Source: Myxococcales bacterium
Lineage (GTDB): Bacteria > Myxococcota_A > Polyangia > Palsa-1104 > JAEUJZ01
Length of the DNA: 64,000 bases
Reading direction: 5' to 3'
Assembly (NCBI GenBank): GCA_016794465.1
Contig: JAEUKA010000070.1
Location: forward strand, 1 to 64,000
Shown: piece after piece, positions 1 through 8,673 of the stretch
How positions within the stretch are numbered: position 1 is the stretch's first letter
Layout of the letters: each line of letters starts with the position of its first letter
Program-made: the position numbers and the translations under genes
Notes under the pieces: generated by a model
Told to the model about the DNA's origin: nothing
Seen by the model: only the letters and a program-made list of their open reading frames with translations
Databases searched by the model: none

Positions 1-53
1 GTTGTTCAAGTCGATGTTTTCTATTGACAAACGGGATAAAACAGAATCTCCGT

Positions 54-88
54 CGAATCGACATCGCTTCCTGGCGCTCGTCGATTCG
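54..88. repeat. Inverted repeat (9-bp arms)
   Basis: The arms CGAATCGAC (54-62) and GTCGATTCG (80-88) are perfect reverse complements separated by 17 bases. No T-tract follows on either strand, so it is not a textbook intrinsic terminator. The stretch 1-265 holds no recognisable gene; it lies just beyond the broken end of the truncated kinase and could be debris of a rearrangement or the tail of a gene outside the window. Confidence 0.45.
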
Positions 89-265
89 GAGGGCAACGGG
101 TGTATTCCTTAACGCCCCCTCAGGACTAGTCAGCGGGGAGACACATCTACTGCTGGTCTGATTTCCGACGGGAGTTCAGAAAGAACAATGAAGCGATTGA
201 CTTCTAACCGTGGATGCTGGATCGTCCACCCGTTTTTCACGCCCTTTCCCCCAACCCGTTCTGTT

Positions 266-1129
266 TCAATTTCTCGACGGGACAGAGGTTGGCTTTCCGT
301 CGCGGTGGATCACCCCTTTTTCGTGGGCGTGGTGCATCGCCAGACAGACATCGCGCATCACCTGTACTTTTTGGGACAGGCTCATTCCCGCTTGCGCTTT
401 GTCGAGCGACTCCCCGTCGACAAACTGCATCGCGATGTAGGCCTTGCCTTCGACCTCGCCGACCTCGAAGACATGACAGATTCCGACGTGATCGAGTCGT
501 GACTGCGCGCGCGCCTCCTGCATGAAGCGCTGGGTCATCTGCTCATCGCTGCCTCGGATGAACTTCAGCGCCACCGTGCGGCCAAGTCGCTTGTCGAGCG
601 CTTTGTAGACCGCGCCCATCCCGCCCTGGCCGAGCAGCTTTTGAAACTCGTAGCGGTCCCAGTGTTCGACGGGAAAGCGGCTGCTGGCAGGCGGTCCTTT
701 ATAGCCCACCAGCGAGCCGTCGAGGGTCTGGCCGGACTCCCCTGCGTCCGCAGCGTCGTTTGAATGTGCAGCAGCGCTGTGAAACGGACCCGAAGGAGTC
801 TTCGCCGAAGTGACAATCCCGTCGAGCGAGCTGTCACTGCCCGGCAACATCGTCACATCGATACCGAGATCTTGTTTGACCGCATCACGGCTCGGCAAGA
901 TGGTCGCTTCGGTGCCAGCGCTGTCGGTGCGGACCTCCCGCAGGAGCTGCAAGATCCGCTGTTCACTGATGCGACCCCGGCCGATCAGTCGATCAATGCG
1001 CTTTCCGAATCGCAGCGTCTCGCCGGACTGGGGAACCGACGATGACTCTGGAGGGATCTCCGTTTCAGCCAGATCGCCACGCCGTACTGCGCGCGCCAGC
1101 ACCAGCGTTTCTTCATCCGCAGGTAGCAT
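266..1129 (-). pseudogene. Truncated Hanks-type Ser/Thr protein kinase
   Basis: The frame encodes about 287 residues from the ATG at 1129. A start at 1204 is possible but leaves little room for the divergent gene. The N-terminal part has a helical segment (RIDRLIGRGRISEQ), followed by a kinase N-lobe: glycine loop LGQGGMGAVYKA, the VALKF lysine, a helix-C glutamate (QEARAQSRLDH) and the hinge. The catalytic loop reads HRDGKPTSV instead of HRDxKPxN, and the frame stops four residues later. The catalytic-loop Asn, the DFG motif, the activation segment and the whole C-lobe are missing, and I see no continuation in 1-265. As read it cannot be an active kinase. It is most likely a deletion-derived pseudogene, though a translated regulatory fragment cannot be excluded. 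Confidence 0.75.
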
Positions 1130-1229
1130 AACGGTCGATTTTATCTCGGAAACCACTCGGCTTGGCTGGGATGTGCAAGGTGACCGGACCACGCTCTGGG
1201 GCACTGTGCTCTGTTAGGATGCCCGCGCC

Positions 1230-2465
1230 ATGACAAGACGGCTCTGTGACCAAGTGTGCTCGCTGCGGCTGGCGCTCGTGCTCTGTGTCTGCATCGGGCT
1301 TGGGGACAGCGGAATCGGCGCTCGGCCAGCTTGGGGTGACACCGCTCCAACCCCCGCCGCCGCCAAGCCACGCGCCCGCGATCTCGGCGTCCCTTTTGAG
1401 GGCCAGCCCGGTCCCCACAACGCCATCACCGATGTCCCCGGCGTCGAGGTCGGCCACGTCACCCTGATCGCAGGCAGCGGTCCGCTCAGCGTCGGCAAAG
1501 GCCCGATCCGAACCGGCGTGACCGCGATCCTGCCCCGTGGAAAGACCGCCCGGCCCCGCAGCGTCGCGGCGGTGGTGTGCTTGAACGGCAACGGCGAGCT
1601 AACCGGCAGTCACTGGGTCAATGAGTCCGGCCTGCTCGAGTCGCCCATCTTGCTGACCAATACCGACTCGGTCGGCGTCGTCCGCGATGCGGTCATCGCC
1701 TGGGGCAATCGCAGGTTCCCACCCAGCTCCAGCCTCGATGAGGCCTTCGCCTTGCCGGTCGTCGCCGAGACTTCCGACGCCTTCCTCAACGACATCATGG
1801 GCCAGCACGTAAAGCCCGAGCACGTCTTCCGCGCCCTCGACGACGCCCGATCCGGTCCAGTCCGCGAAGGCAACGTCGGCGGCGGCACCGGCATGATGAC
1901 CAGCGAGTGGAAGGGCGGCATCGGCACGTCGTCGCGGGTGGTAAAGCTCCGCTCGGGCCAGTACGTCGTCGGCGTGCTCGTCCAGGCCAACTATGGCCGG
2001 CGCGGGGACCTGCGGATTGCCGGTGTGCCCATCGGTCAAGAGATCCCGGAGCGGATGCCGGAGTTTCCGCCCCCGGACAAGAACCGTCGGGACGGCTCGC
2101 TGATCGTCGTCGTCGGTACCAGTGCGCCGCTGTTGCCGCATCAGATGACGCGGCTGGTGCGACGGGTGGCGGTCGGGCTCGGTCGGCTCGGCGCGGTGTC
2201 CTACAACTCGTCTGGTGACCTGTTCATTGGCTTTGGCACGGCGGAGCCGACGGTGGGCGCGACCGGCCTACAGCACTGGCCCGCAATCAGCAACGAGGGC
2301 ATCGATCCGCTGCTCCAGGCGACCGTCCGCGCCACCGAAGAGGCGATCGTCAACGCACTCGTCGCCGCCGAGACGATGGTCGGGGCCGACGGCGTCACCA
2401 TCCACGCCCTGCCTCACGATCGCCTGCGCGAGGTCCTGCGCAAGTACGGTCGCCTCACCCGCTGA
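1230..2465 (+). CDS. P1 family (DmpA-like) peptidase, secreted
   Basis: The protein has 411 residues and belongs to the DmpA/L-aminopeptidase-D-esterase family (MEROPS S58), N-terminal nucleophile hydrolases that self-cleave between a Gly and a Ser. A signal peptide covers about residues 1-36 and ends near ARPAWG. Family landmarks follow in order: HNAITDVPGVEVGH, NGNGELTGSHW, a Gly-rich EGNVGGGTG, the probable autocleavage site in RRDGSLIVVVGT (Gly-Ser near residue 288) and NSSGDLFIGF. The new N-terminal Ser would be the nucleophile. It is divergent from the truncated kinase and separated from the thioesterase by about 60 bp. The likely substrate is a small peptide or amide, but the sequence does not say which. 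Confidence 0.88.
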   Translation: MTRRLCDQVCSLRLALVLCVCIGLGDSGIGARPAWGDTAPTPAAAKPRARDLGVPFEGQPGPHNAITDVPGVEVGHVTLIAGSGPLSVGKGPIRTGVTAILPRGKTARPRSVAAVVCLNGNGELTGSHWVNESGLLESPILLTNTDSVGVVRDAVIAWGNRRFPPSSSLDEAFALPVVAETSDAFLNDIMGQHVKPEHVFRALDDARSGPVREGNVGGGTGMMTSEWKGGIGTSSRVVKLRSGQYVVGVLVQANYGRRGDLRIAGVPIGQEIPERMPEFPPPDKNRRDGSLIVVVGTSAPLLPHQMTRLVRRVAVGLGRLGAVSYNSSGDLFIGFGTAEPTVGATGLQHWPAISNEGIDPLLQATVRATEEAIVNALVAAETMVGADGVTIHALPHDRLREVLRKYGRLTR

Positions 2466-2527
2466 AAGCTGGGCCGGTTCGGGAGCGACGCTTCCCATTT
2501 GCGGAGTCCTACGCTAGGTTGCCGGCC

Positions 2528-2947
2528 ATGGTGGTTTCGACGGCTCGGGCGCTCTACGCCGACACGGATCAGATGGGGATTGTCAATCACGCGGTGGCGC
2601 TGCGCTGGTTCGAGCAGGCCCGCGCCGAGTGGCTGCGGCGGCTCGGGCACTCCTATCTGCAGATGGAGTCGGAGGGCATGCTGCTGCCGGTCTATGAGCT
2701 GCAAGTCCGCTATCACAAGCCGGCTCGCTACGATGAGGTCGTGCTGCTCGACGCGGTGCTGCAAAAAGCGGGTCCGGTGCGGGTGATCTTTGACTACAAG
2801 ATCCTCCACAGTGAGACAAAGGAGCTGCTCATCTCCGGCTCGACGCTGCACGCGGTCGTTGGTCGCAATGGTCGGCCCCGGCGGCTGACGGAACCGATGA
2901 TGGCGCTGCTCACGCGCGGGCAGCAGTCCGACGCCGAGTCACCGTAA
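2528..2947 (+). CDS. YbgC/4-hydroxybenzoyl-CoA-type thioesterase
   Basis: This is a 139-residue hotdog-fold acyl-CoA thioesterase. The N-terminal YADTDQMGIVNHAVALRWFE carries the family signature, with the catalytic Asp in DTDQMG and the following NHA. The body, with the characteristic VRYHKPARYDEVV strand, matches the usual 130-140 residue length. I took the ATG at 2528; an in-frame TTG at 2519 would add three residues. It sits about 50 bp ahead of the glpX-like gene and could be co-transcribed with it. YbgC proteins hydrolyse short or aromatic acyl-CoA and associate with the Tol-Pal system in enterobacteria, but no tol genes are present here. Confidence 0.85.
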   Translation: MVVSTARALYADTDQMGIVNHAVALRWFEQARAEWLRRLGHSYLQMESEGMLLPVYELQVRYHKPARYDEVVLLDAVLQKAGPVRVIFDYKILHSETKELLISGSTLHAVVGRNGRPRRLTEPMMALLTRGQQSDAESP

Positions 2948-2996
2948 AGCAGGCTCGTTTCCGCTTCCTTTCGCTTACCAAGGAGAACCAAGCAAG

Positions 2997-3989
2997 ATGG
3001 ATCGCAACCTCGCGCTGGAGATGATCCGGGTCACAGAGGCCGCCGCACTGTCCTCGGCCCGCATGATGGGACGGGGGGATCGCAAGGCCGCCGACCAGGC
3101 TGCCGTCGATGCGATGCGCCGCGCCTTCGACTCGGTCGAGATCAAGGGAACGGTGGTCATCGGCGAAGGCGAGCGCGACGAAGCCCCGATGCTGTTCATC
3201 GGCGAGCGCGTCGGCAGCGGCTGGCAGCACCCCGACCACCACGCCCCGCGAGTCGACATCGCCGTCGATCCGCTGGAGGGCACCAACCTCTGCGCGACCG
3301 GCCAGCCCGACTCGATCGCCGTCATCGCGATTGCCGACGATGGCCAGTTCTTGAACGCCCCCGACACCTACATGCACAAGATCGTCGTCGGTCCGTGGGC
3401 GCGGGGTGCGATTGACATCGCCAAGTCACCGACCTGGAACCTATCCGCCGTTGCCGAGGCCAAGCGCTGCGCGGTGTCGGATCTCACGGTCGTCATCTTG
3501 GAGCGCGACCGCCACATCGAGCTGATCGCCGAGGTCCGCAAGGCCGGCGCTCGCATAAGGCTCATCAGCGATGGCGATGTCGCCCCCGCCGTGGCCGCAA
3601 CCCAGCCCGACAGCGGCATCGATCTGCTGATCGGAACCGGGGGCGCGCCCGAAGGCGTCCTCGCTGCTGCCGCCGTTCGCTGCATGGGCGGCGACATGCA
3701 GGGTCAGCTCCGCTGGCGCAACGACGACGAGATCCGCCGCGCCGAGCGCATGGGCATCAAAGATCCCAGCCGCATCTACCAGCTTGAAGACCTCGCCCAA
3801 GGGCAGGTGATGTTTGCCGCGACCGGCGTCACCGATGGCAGCTTGCTACGCGGGGTTCGCTTCCTCGGCGGCGCGGCCTCGACCCACTCGGTGGTCATGC
3901 GCAGCAAGAGCGGCACCATCCGCTTCATCGAAGCCCGCCACCACATCGGCACCAAGCCCGGCCTCGACTTCCTCCGCCAGCGCTCCTAA
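2997..3989 (+). CDS. glpX: Class II fructose-1,6-bisphosphatase
   Basis: The 330-residue product matches GlpX along its full length. It hydrolyses fructose-1,6-bisphosphate to fructose-6-phosphate in gluconeogenesis, in the cytoplasm. Metal-site motifs are visible: GTVVIGEGERDEAPML near residues 50-65 and the DPLEGTN loop near 92-98, followed by the GTGGAPEG segment near 217. A strong ribosome site (AAGGAG) lies 8-13 bases before the ATG. The gene is followed by the 42-bp tandem repeats rather than by a clear terminator. Confidence 0.95.
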   Translation: MDRNLALEMIRVTEAAALSSARMMGRGDRKAADQAAVDAMRRAFDSVEIKGTVVIGEGERDEAPMLFIGERVGSGWQHPDHHAPRVDIAVDPLEGTNLCATGQPDSIAVIAIADDGQFLNAPDTYMHKIVVGPWARGAIDIAKSPTWNLSAVAEAKRCAVSDLTVVILERDRHIELIAEVRKAGARIRLISDGDVAPAVAATQPDSGIDLLIGTGGAPEGVLAAAAVRCMGGDMQGQLRWRNDDEIRRAERMGIKDPSRIYQLEDLAQGQVMFAATGVTDGSLLRGVRFLGGAASTHSVVMRSKSGTIRFIEARHHIGTKPGLDFLRQRS

Positions 3990-4008
3990 CCAGTAGCCGC
4001 AGTAGGCA

Positions 4009-4152
4009 GGGAGGGTCCAGACCCTTCGCCACCCCTGCGAAAAGTGGAACGGGAGGGTCCAGACCCTTCGCCACCCCTGCGAAAAGTGAACCGGAAGGGT
4101 CCAGACCCTTCGCCACCCCTGCGAAAAGTGGAACGGGAGGGTCCAGACCCTG
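4009..4152. repeat. 42-bp tandem repeat, about 3.4 copies
   Basis: Units run 4009-4050, 4051-4092 and 4093-4134, with a partial fourth to about 4150. Each unit contains GGGTCCAGACCC, a short inverted repeat (GGGTC/GACCC), followed by a stretch ending GCGAAAAGTGGAAC. Because 42 is a multiple of three, a reverse-strand frame stays open through it, but there is no start context or domain to support a gene. It lies in the intergenic space between glpX and the metal-sensor operon. Confidence 0.9.
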
Positions 4153-4279
4153 GCTTCACACTTCTTTACGTTGGCTAAGCGGACGCTTAACAGTCGCTCG
4201 TTACCTTTAGAGACAGATAAGCACTGGGCCGCAGGATGCAGGTTGCTCTTGGCGGTCCAGTCCAAACGGGAGAACGACG

Positions 4280-4819
4280 ATGTGTGGACTCATTTTCGGT
4301 TCGATCTGTCTCTTTGCGCTGGTGAAGGTGCTTCGGCGTGGCTGTGGGCGCGGTCGCTGCGGCGGCGGGGGCTGCGGAGGCGGGGGCTGCTGCGGAGGCG
4401 GACGCGGACGCTGGGGCGCTTACTACGGCCACGGCTACGGACCTGACGGTGGTGAGGACGGCGGTCACCGAGGCTATGGCTTTGCCGACTTCGTGCTGCG
4501 CCGCGTCTCCTCGGAAGTGAGCGCCACCCCGGCCCAAGAAAAAGTCCTCCGCGAGGTGCTCGATGGACTCCGCGCGTCGATGAGCAAGAACCGCGAGGTC
4601 CTGTCCGCCGCCCGCGCCGACATCGCCAAGACCCTGCGCAGCGAGTCGTTCAGCGAGGAAGCCCTGGCCGAGGTCATCGCCCGCCACGATGAAGTCCACG
4701 ACCGCATGCGCAAAGCCGTCGTCGATGCCCTGGCCAAGGTGCACACCTCATTTGACAGCGCCCAGCGCGAAAAGCTCGCCGAGCTGATCGCCCACGGCCC
4801 ATCGTTCGGACGCTTCTAA
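4280..4819 (+). CDS. Periplasmic heavy-metal sensor-like (Spy/CpxP-type) protein
   Basis: The 179-residue protein begins with a hydrophobic segment (residues 1-17, MCGLIFGSICLFALVKV), then a Gly/Cys/Arg-rich stretch (about residues 18-45) with seven cysteines, several in CG or CC pairs. The rest is a helical domain of the metal-resistance/CpxP-like type (SATPAQEKVLREVLDGL onward). The predicted location is membrane-anchored or periplasmic. It heads a four-gene operon with an 80-residue Cys/His-rich protein, a CpxR-like regulator and its kinase, where it probably acts as a periplasmic modulator that binds metal or misfolded protein. The metal role is inferred from domain type and cysteines only. 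Confidence 0.72.
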   Translation: MCGLIFGSICLFALVKVLRRGCGRGRCGGGGCGGGGCCGGGRGRWGAYYGHGYGPDGGEDGGHRGYGFADFVLRRVSSEVSATPAQEKVLREVLDGLRASMSKNREVLSAARADIAKTLRSESFSEEALAEVIARHDEVHDRMRKAVVDALAKVHTSFDSAQREKLAELIAHGPSFGRF

Positions 4820-4849
4820 CGCCACAGACCTGACAGGAGCCATAGACCC

Positions 4850-5092
4850 ATGCGACGCAAGTTCATCATCGCCTTGTTGGGACTGGGAGTGATTGCTGGC
4901 TTTGGCGGCGAGTTCGCTCGCTGGCGCTACCACCACCGGGGCGGCGCGCCGCTTGGCCGGTCTTGCCACCGCGAGCACTGCTGCAAAGGTGGCCACAGCG
5001 ACGCGGCCCAGCCGACCCCCGCTGCCGCCGCTCCCACCGCTGCCGCTGCCCCCACCGCCGCACCCGCCGAGGGCACTCCGCCCGCCAAGTAG
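4850..5092 (+). CDS. Small membrane-anchored Cys/His-rich protein
   Basis: This 80-residue protein has an N-terminal hydrophobic helix (residues 4-20, KFIIALLGLGVIAGFGG), a short basic/His stretch, a compact SCHREHCCKGGHSD motif (about 43-56), and an Ala/Pro/Thr-rich low-complexity tail. I recognise no family. The clustered Cys and His residues suggest metal binding on the periplasmic side. It lies 30 bp after the Spy/CpxP-like gene and 39 bp before the response regulator, so it is part of the same transcript. Confidence 0.6.
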   Translation: MRRKFIIALLGLGVIAGFGGEFARWRYHHRGGAPLGRSCHREHCCKGGHSDAAQPTPAAAAPTAAAAPTAAPAEGTPPAK

Positions 5093-5131
5093 ACACCAGC
5101 CCCGCGTCCGTGAAAGGCTAAAGACCTTCCC

Positions 5132-5827
5132 ATGGCAGAGATCCGCGCCCTCCTCATCGACGACGACAGCCGCATTGCCGAGCTGCTCAAGACCTTCCTG
5201 GGTCAAAACGGTGTCAGCGTCGAGCACGCCGGGGACGGTCAGCGCGGCCTGCAAAAGCTCGAGAGCGCCGGCTTTGATGTCGTCCTGCTCGATGTGATGA
5301 TGCCCGGCCTTGATGGTCTAGAGGTCTGTCGTCGCATCCGCAGCCGAGGCAGCCTGATTCCCATCATCATGCTCACCGCGCGCGGCGACGAGGCCGATCG
5401 GGTGGTGGGGCTGGAGCTGGGGGCCGACGACTACCTGGCCAAGCCGTTCAGTCCACGGGAGCTGCTGGCGCGGATTCGGGCGCTGCTCCGGCGGGCCCAG
5501 CCGACTGCCGAGGGTGAGCGCCTGGTAGTCGCGGGCCTGGCCTTCGATCTGGCCGCTCGGCGGGTTCACAGTGAGGGTCGCGAGATCGACATCACCGGCC
5601 TTGAGTACGACCTGCTGCTTGCCCTGGCCAAGCGCGCCGGTCGGGTCGTGCCCCGCGATGCCCTGCTGTCCCTGGCCGGTCGCGACGATGTCACCGTGGG
5701 CGAGCGCACCGTCGATGTCCACATCTCCCACCTGCGCGCCAAGCTCGGCGATGACCCCAAGTCCCCCAGGCGGATCAAGACCGTGCGCGGCGTCGGCTAC
5801 ATCTTGGCCAAGGAGCCCGAGTCGTGA
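5132..5827 (+). CDS. OmpR/CpxR-type response regulator
   Basis: The 231-residue protein has a receiver domain (acidic pair DDDS near residues 10-13, phospho-acceptor Asp54 in LLDVMMPGLDG, conserved Lys in LAKPFSP near 109). It ends in an OmpR/PhoB winged-helix DNA-binding domain (about 130-230, with VDVHISHLRAKLG and TVRGVGYIL). Its stop overlaps the GTG of the histidine kinase by 4 bp (GTGA), showing translational coupling. Together with the upstream Spy-like gene this resembles a CpxRA envelope-stress circuit; its targets cannot be read from the window. Confidence 0.93.
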   Translation: MAEIRALLIDDDSRIAELLKTFLGQNGVSVEHAGDGQRGLQKLESAGFDVVLLDVMMPGLDGLEVCRRIRSRGSLIPIIMLTARGDEADRVVGLELGADDYLAKPFSPRELLARIRALLRRAQPTAEGERLVVAGLAFDLAARRVHSEGREIDITGLEYDLLLALAKRAGRVVPRDALLSLAGRDDVTVGERTVDVHISHLRAKLGDDPKSPRRIKTVRGVGYILAKEPES

Positions 5828-7134
5828 GGGAGTTTTCGCCTCGTCACTGCCAGCCGTGGACCCGGCGCGAGCGGATGCAGCACTACCTGCGGGCACGGCT
5901 GCGACGGCGGCTGTTCCTGTGGCTGGCCCTGGCGATTGTCACCACCCTGATTGCGGTCGTGCTGGTGCTGCGGGCGACGGGATCGCACAGCGACTGGCGG
6001 AACCATCAGCAAGGGGCGGCGCGCATGGTCTGTCGCCTGCTGGTCCCGGTGTGGGACAACCCGCCGGCGCGGCTGCAGGTGCTGCACAGCTTGGGGCACG
6101 ATCTTGGCATCGAAGCGCGGGTGGTCCTGCCGAGTGGCGAGCTGCTCGACGGCCACAACTTCCCAGGGCGCTGCCGGTTTCCGTTTGGGGTTCCGCTGGT
6201 GCGGGACGGGCAGTCGCTGGGTCGGGCCGAGCTGTGCTTTGAGTCGAGCTGGGGGCGGGCGCCGTGGCGACGGACGCTTTTGGCGCTGCTGGCGGCGGTC
6301 GGGGTGCTGTGGGGACTGGCGGGCTTTGTGGCGCATCGGCTCGGGCAGCCGCTGACGGAGCTGGCCGAGGTCGCGCGGCAGCTCGGTGAGGGCAAGCTGG
6401 ACAGTCGGGCGCGGCTGCGGCACGGCCAGGTCGGAGAGGTCGGCGAGCTGTCGCTGGCGATCAACGAGATGGCGAGTCGGATCGAGCAGCAGCTCAAAGA
6501 TCAGCGCGAGCTGCTGGCCGCTGTCTCGCATGAGCTGCGCACGCCGCTGACCCGCATTCGCCTGCTGTTAGAGATGGCGCGCGATGGCAATCCCCAGCAC
6601 TTGGAGGAGATCGATCAGGAAGTGGTCGAGATGGATCGCTTGGTCGGCGAGCTGCTGGCTCAAGCGCGGCTCGACTTTTCGGCGCTGTCGCGGCGGACGG
6701 TCAGCGCGGCGGATCTGGCGGCGCGGGCGATCGAGCGCTCGGCCCTGCCCGAGGCCCAGCTGGTGGCGGAAGAGGTGCTGCTGTCCGCCGATGTGACGCT
6801 GCTGACGCGGGCGCTGCTGGCCCTGCTCGACAACGCCCACAAGCATGGGGTGCCGCCAGTGGTGCTGCGGGTCGAGCGATCCGGCGAGCTGTGCCGGTTT
6901 TCGGTCGAAGATCACGGGTCGGGCTTTGCGGCGGGCGAGGAGCTGCGGGCCTTTGAGGCGTTTCGGCGCGGCGCTCGCGATGGCGGCGGGCTGGGCCTGG
7001 GGCTGTCGCTGGTGCGGCGGATTGCCGAGGCGCACGGCGGACGGGTGTTTGCGCGCAATGCCGAAAGTGGCGGGGCGATTGTCGGCTTCGAGCTACCGAT
7101 TGGCAGTCCCAGCCGGGCAGGATCGCTAGCGTAA
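5824..7134 (+). CDS. Sensor histidine kinase (CpxA-like layout)
   Basis: The protein has 436 residues. One membrane helix lies near residues 30-50, then about 100 residues of periplasmic sensor, a second helix (about 155-172), a HAMP linker, a HisKA dimerisation helix with phospho-acceptor His236 in SHELRTPLTR, and an HATPase domain with N box (LLALLDNAHKHG), G1 (DHGSGF) and G2 (GGLGLGLSLVRRIAE). It begins with GTG at 5824, overlapping the regulator. Its 3' end overlaps the convergent TerB-like gene by 9 bp. The signal is probably envelope or metal stress, judged from the two upstream genes. Confidence 0.93.
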   Translation: MREFSPRHCQPWTRRERMQHYLRARLRRRLFLWLALAIVTTLIAVVLVLRATGSHSDWRNHQQGAARMVCRLLVPVWDNPPARLQVLHSLGHDLGIEARVVLPSGELLDGHNFPGRCRFPFGVPLVRDGQSLGRAELCFESSWGRAPWRRTLLALLAAVGVLWGLAGFVAHRLGQPLTELAEVARQLGEGKLDSRARLRHGQVGEVGELSLAINEMASRIEQQLKDQRELLAAVSHELRTPLTRIRLLLEMARDGNPQHLEEIDQEVVEMDRLVGELLAQARLDFSALSRRTVSAADLAARAIERSALPEAQLVAEEVLLSADVTLLTRALLALLDNAHKHGVPPVVLRVERSGELCRFSVEDHGSGFAAGEELRAFEAFRRGARDGGGLGLGLSLVRRIAEAHGGRVFARNAESGGAIVGFELPIGSPSRAGSLA

Positions 7135-7980
7135 CAGGCGGCGCATCTCCTCTTGGGCGGCATCCCCGAACGTGGCGGCGATGTCGGCGATCACCGAGCG
7201 CTCGGTGGCGCTGACCGACCGCACCAGGCCAAACAGCCCACCTGATGCCTCGGCAATGTCCACACACAGGTCGATGAGCTGCCGCTCCTCTTGGCCTTGG
7301 GCGGCCTGACTGTGACTGAGCAGGTCCCGCAGCGCCTCGCGGCTCGACTGCAAGAACGCATCGGTCGGTCGGTTCTCCAGCAGCGACTCACACATCAGCC
7401 AGGCGCGACTGCCTTCGGGGATCTCGCGCAGCTTGAGCACGTGGAGGATGCCCCGACGCTCGCGGCGGCTGACCTCGCCGTTGGCCCAGGCAACCTGGAT
7501 GAGCGGCAGGATGTGCAGCACACACGCTGTCTCGGCATCGAAGCCCAGGTGGACCAGCCGCTCGGCCAGATCCCGGCTCGGCAGCTTCAGCGTCTCGATC
7601 ACCTGCGAGATGTGACGCTTGGGCGCGCTCTTGGGCGACAGCTGCGAGGGCCGAGGCGAGAGCTGGGAAGGATGCGGCGTCAGTCCCGAGGCACGCGGCA
7701 CGGGCCGAGGCGAGAGCTGGGAAGGATGCGGCGTCAGTCCCGAAGGTGGCGGCGTGACGTGAGAGGGCAGGGGCGAGCTGCCCGAGCCGCGCTCGCCTCG
7801 GAAGGACTCGAGAAGATGCGCAATCGAGTGCTTGGACTTGGGGGCGGGCGTTTCCTTGGATGGAGGCGACGCAGGCGATGCAGGCGACACAGGGCTTGAG
7901 CCTGGGCCTGGGGACGTAGATGAAGTTGGAGATGAAGTTGGAGATGAAGAGGGAACCGGAGGGGTTCGTTCGGCGCTCAT
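7126..7980 (-). CDS. TerB-like domain protein with Pro/Ser-rich N-terminus
   Basis: The 284-residue protein starts with about 125 residues of Pro/Ser/Thr-rich low-complexity sequence, including two copies of SGLTPHPSQLSPRP. A helical domain follows, in which LPLIQVAWANGEVSRRERR is typical of TerB/tellurite-resistance-like folds (acidic and Asn residues in a helix-turn pair). There is no signal peptide, so it should be cytoplasmic. TerB-like domains are often metal-linked, and the gene is convergent with the metal/envelope two-component operon, but a shared job is speculative. Confidence 0.6.
   Translation of the reverse strand: MSAERTPPVPSSSPTSSPTSSTSPGPGSSPVSPASPASPPSKETPAPKSKHSIAHLLESFRGERGSGSSPLPSHVTPPPSGLTPHPSQLSPRPVPRASGLTPHPSQLSPRPSQLSPKSAPKRHISQVIETLKLPSRDLAERLVHLGFDAETACVLHILPLIQVAWANGEVSRRERRGILHVLKLREIPEGSRAWLMCESLLENRPTDAFLQSSREALRDLLSHSQAAQGQEERQLIDLCVDIAEASGGLFGLVRSVSATERSVIADIAATFGDAAQEEMRRLLR
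7648..7743. repeat. Intragenic 42-bp direct repeat
   Basis: Two identical 42-bp copies at 7648-7689 and 7702-7743 (period 54) encode the repeated SGLTPHPSQLSPRP segment of the TerB-like protein. Shorter 12-bp repeats near 7919-7950 encode SSPTSSPTSS. The arrangement suggests slippage-driven growth of the disordered N-terminus. Confidence 0.85.
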
Positions 7981-8133
7981 AAAGACGCTCCGTCGTGCGC
8001 GAGCATGGTCACTCGCCTTGCAGCGTACCCCACGAGGGGGGCTTACTCAACGGGGAAGCGTCGTCACGTCGGAGGGTGAGCCAAAGTCTCGGCGAGTGGC
8101 TTGGGCAGTGACTCGGCAGTGACCGGGCGAGCG

Positions 8134-8628
8134 CTACTTGACGCCGAGGAGCTCGACCTCGAAGTGCAGCTCGGCGTTGGGCGGAATCACGCCTCCGGCA
8201 CCGCGCGCGCCGTAGCCAAGGCTCGGAGGAATGACCAGGGTTCGCTTGCCGCCGACTTTCATGGTGAGCACGCCCTCATCCCAGCCGGCGATGACCTGTC
8301 CGACGCCGATCTGGAACTCGAGCGGCTCGCCCCGATCGACCGAGCTGTCGAACTTCTGGCCGTTGGCGAGTCGTCCGGTGTAGTGAACGCGCACGGTCTG
8401 GCCGCGCCTCGGCGACGGGCCCGTGCCCACCTGCTGATCGGTGTACTTGAGTCCTGAGGGAGTGGTGACCATCTTGCCTCCATTTGCCCCGGCTGAGGGC
8501 GGTTCGTCCTTTTTGGGTGTAGTGGGAGCGGCGGGCTGCGCCAAGCTGAGCGGGCTGCCACCCAGCAAAGTGAGCCCAAGGAACAGTCCAAGCGCTGTCG
8601 AGACGTGGTTACGGGCGGTCATGGTCAT
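8134..8628 (-). CDS. FKBP-type peptidyl-prolyl cis-trans isomerase, exported
   Basis: The protein has 164 residues. A signal peptide (about 1-31, ending SPLSLAQ) is followed by a Pro-rich linker and a single FKBP domain (about 55-164) with the hallmarks GQTVRVHYTGRLANG, FDSS, FQIGVGQVIAGWDEGV, IPPSLGYG and PPNAELHFEVELL. These aromatic and Asp residues line the rotamase pocket. It should assist folding of periplasmic or outer-membrane proteins. The first codon could be either of two Met (MTMTA). It lies about 45 bp downstream of the amidohydrolase on the same strand. Confidence 0.93.
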   Translation of the reverse strand: MTMTARNHVSTALGLFLGLTLLGGSPLSLAQPAAPTTPKKDEPPSAGANGGKMVTTPSGLKYTDQQVGTGPSPRRGQTVRVHYTGRLANGQKFDSSVDRGEPLEFQIGVGQVIAGWDEGVLTMKVGGKRTLVIPPSLGYGARGAGGVIPPNAELHFEVELLGVK

Positions 8629-8673
8629 CCTCTCCTTGCCAAAGGCGCGGCGGTGGCTTGCGAACTTCTGCGC

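Noticed and set aside
3846..4265. Reverse frame with repeated VWTLPFHFSQGWR-like units
   Set aside because: It is the translation of the 42-bp intergenic repeats, has no start context and overlaps glpX antisense.
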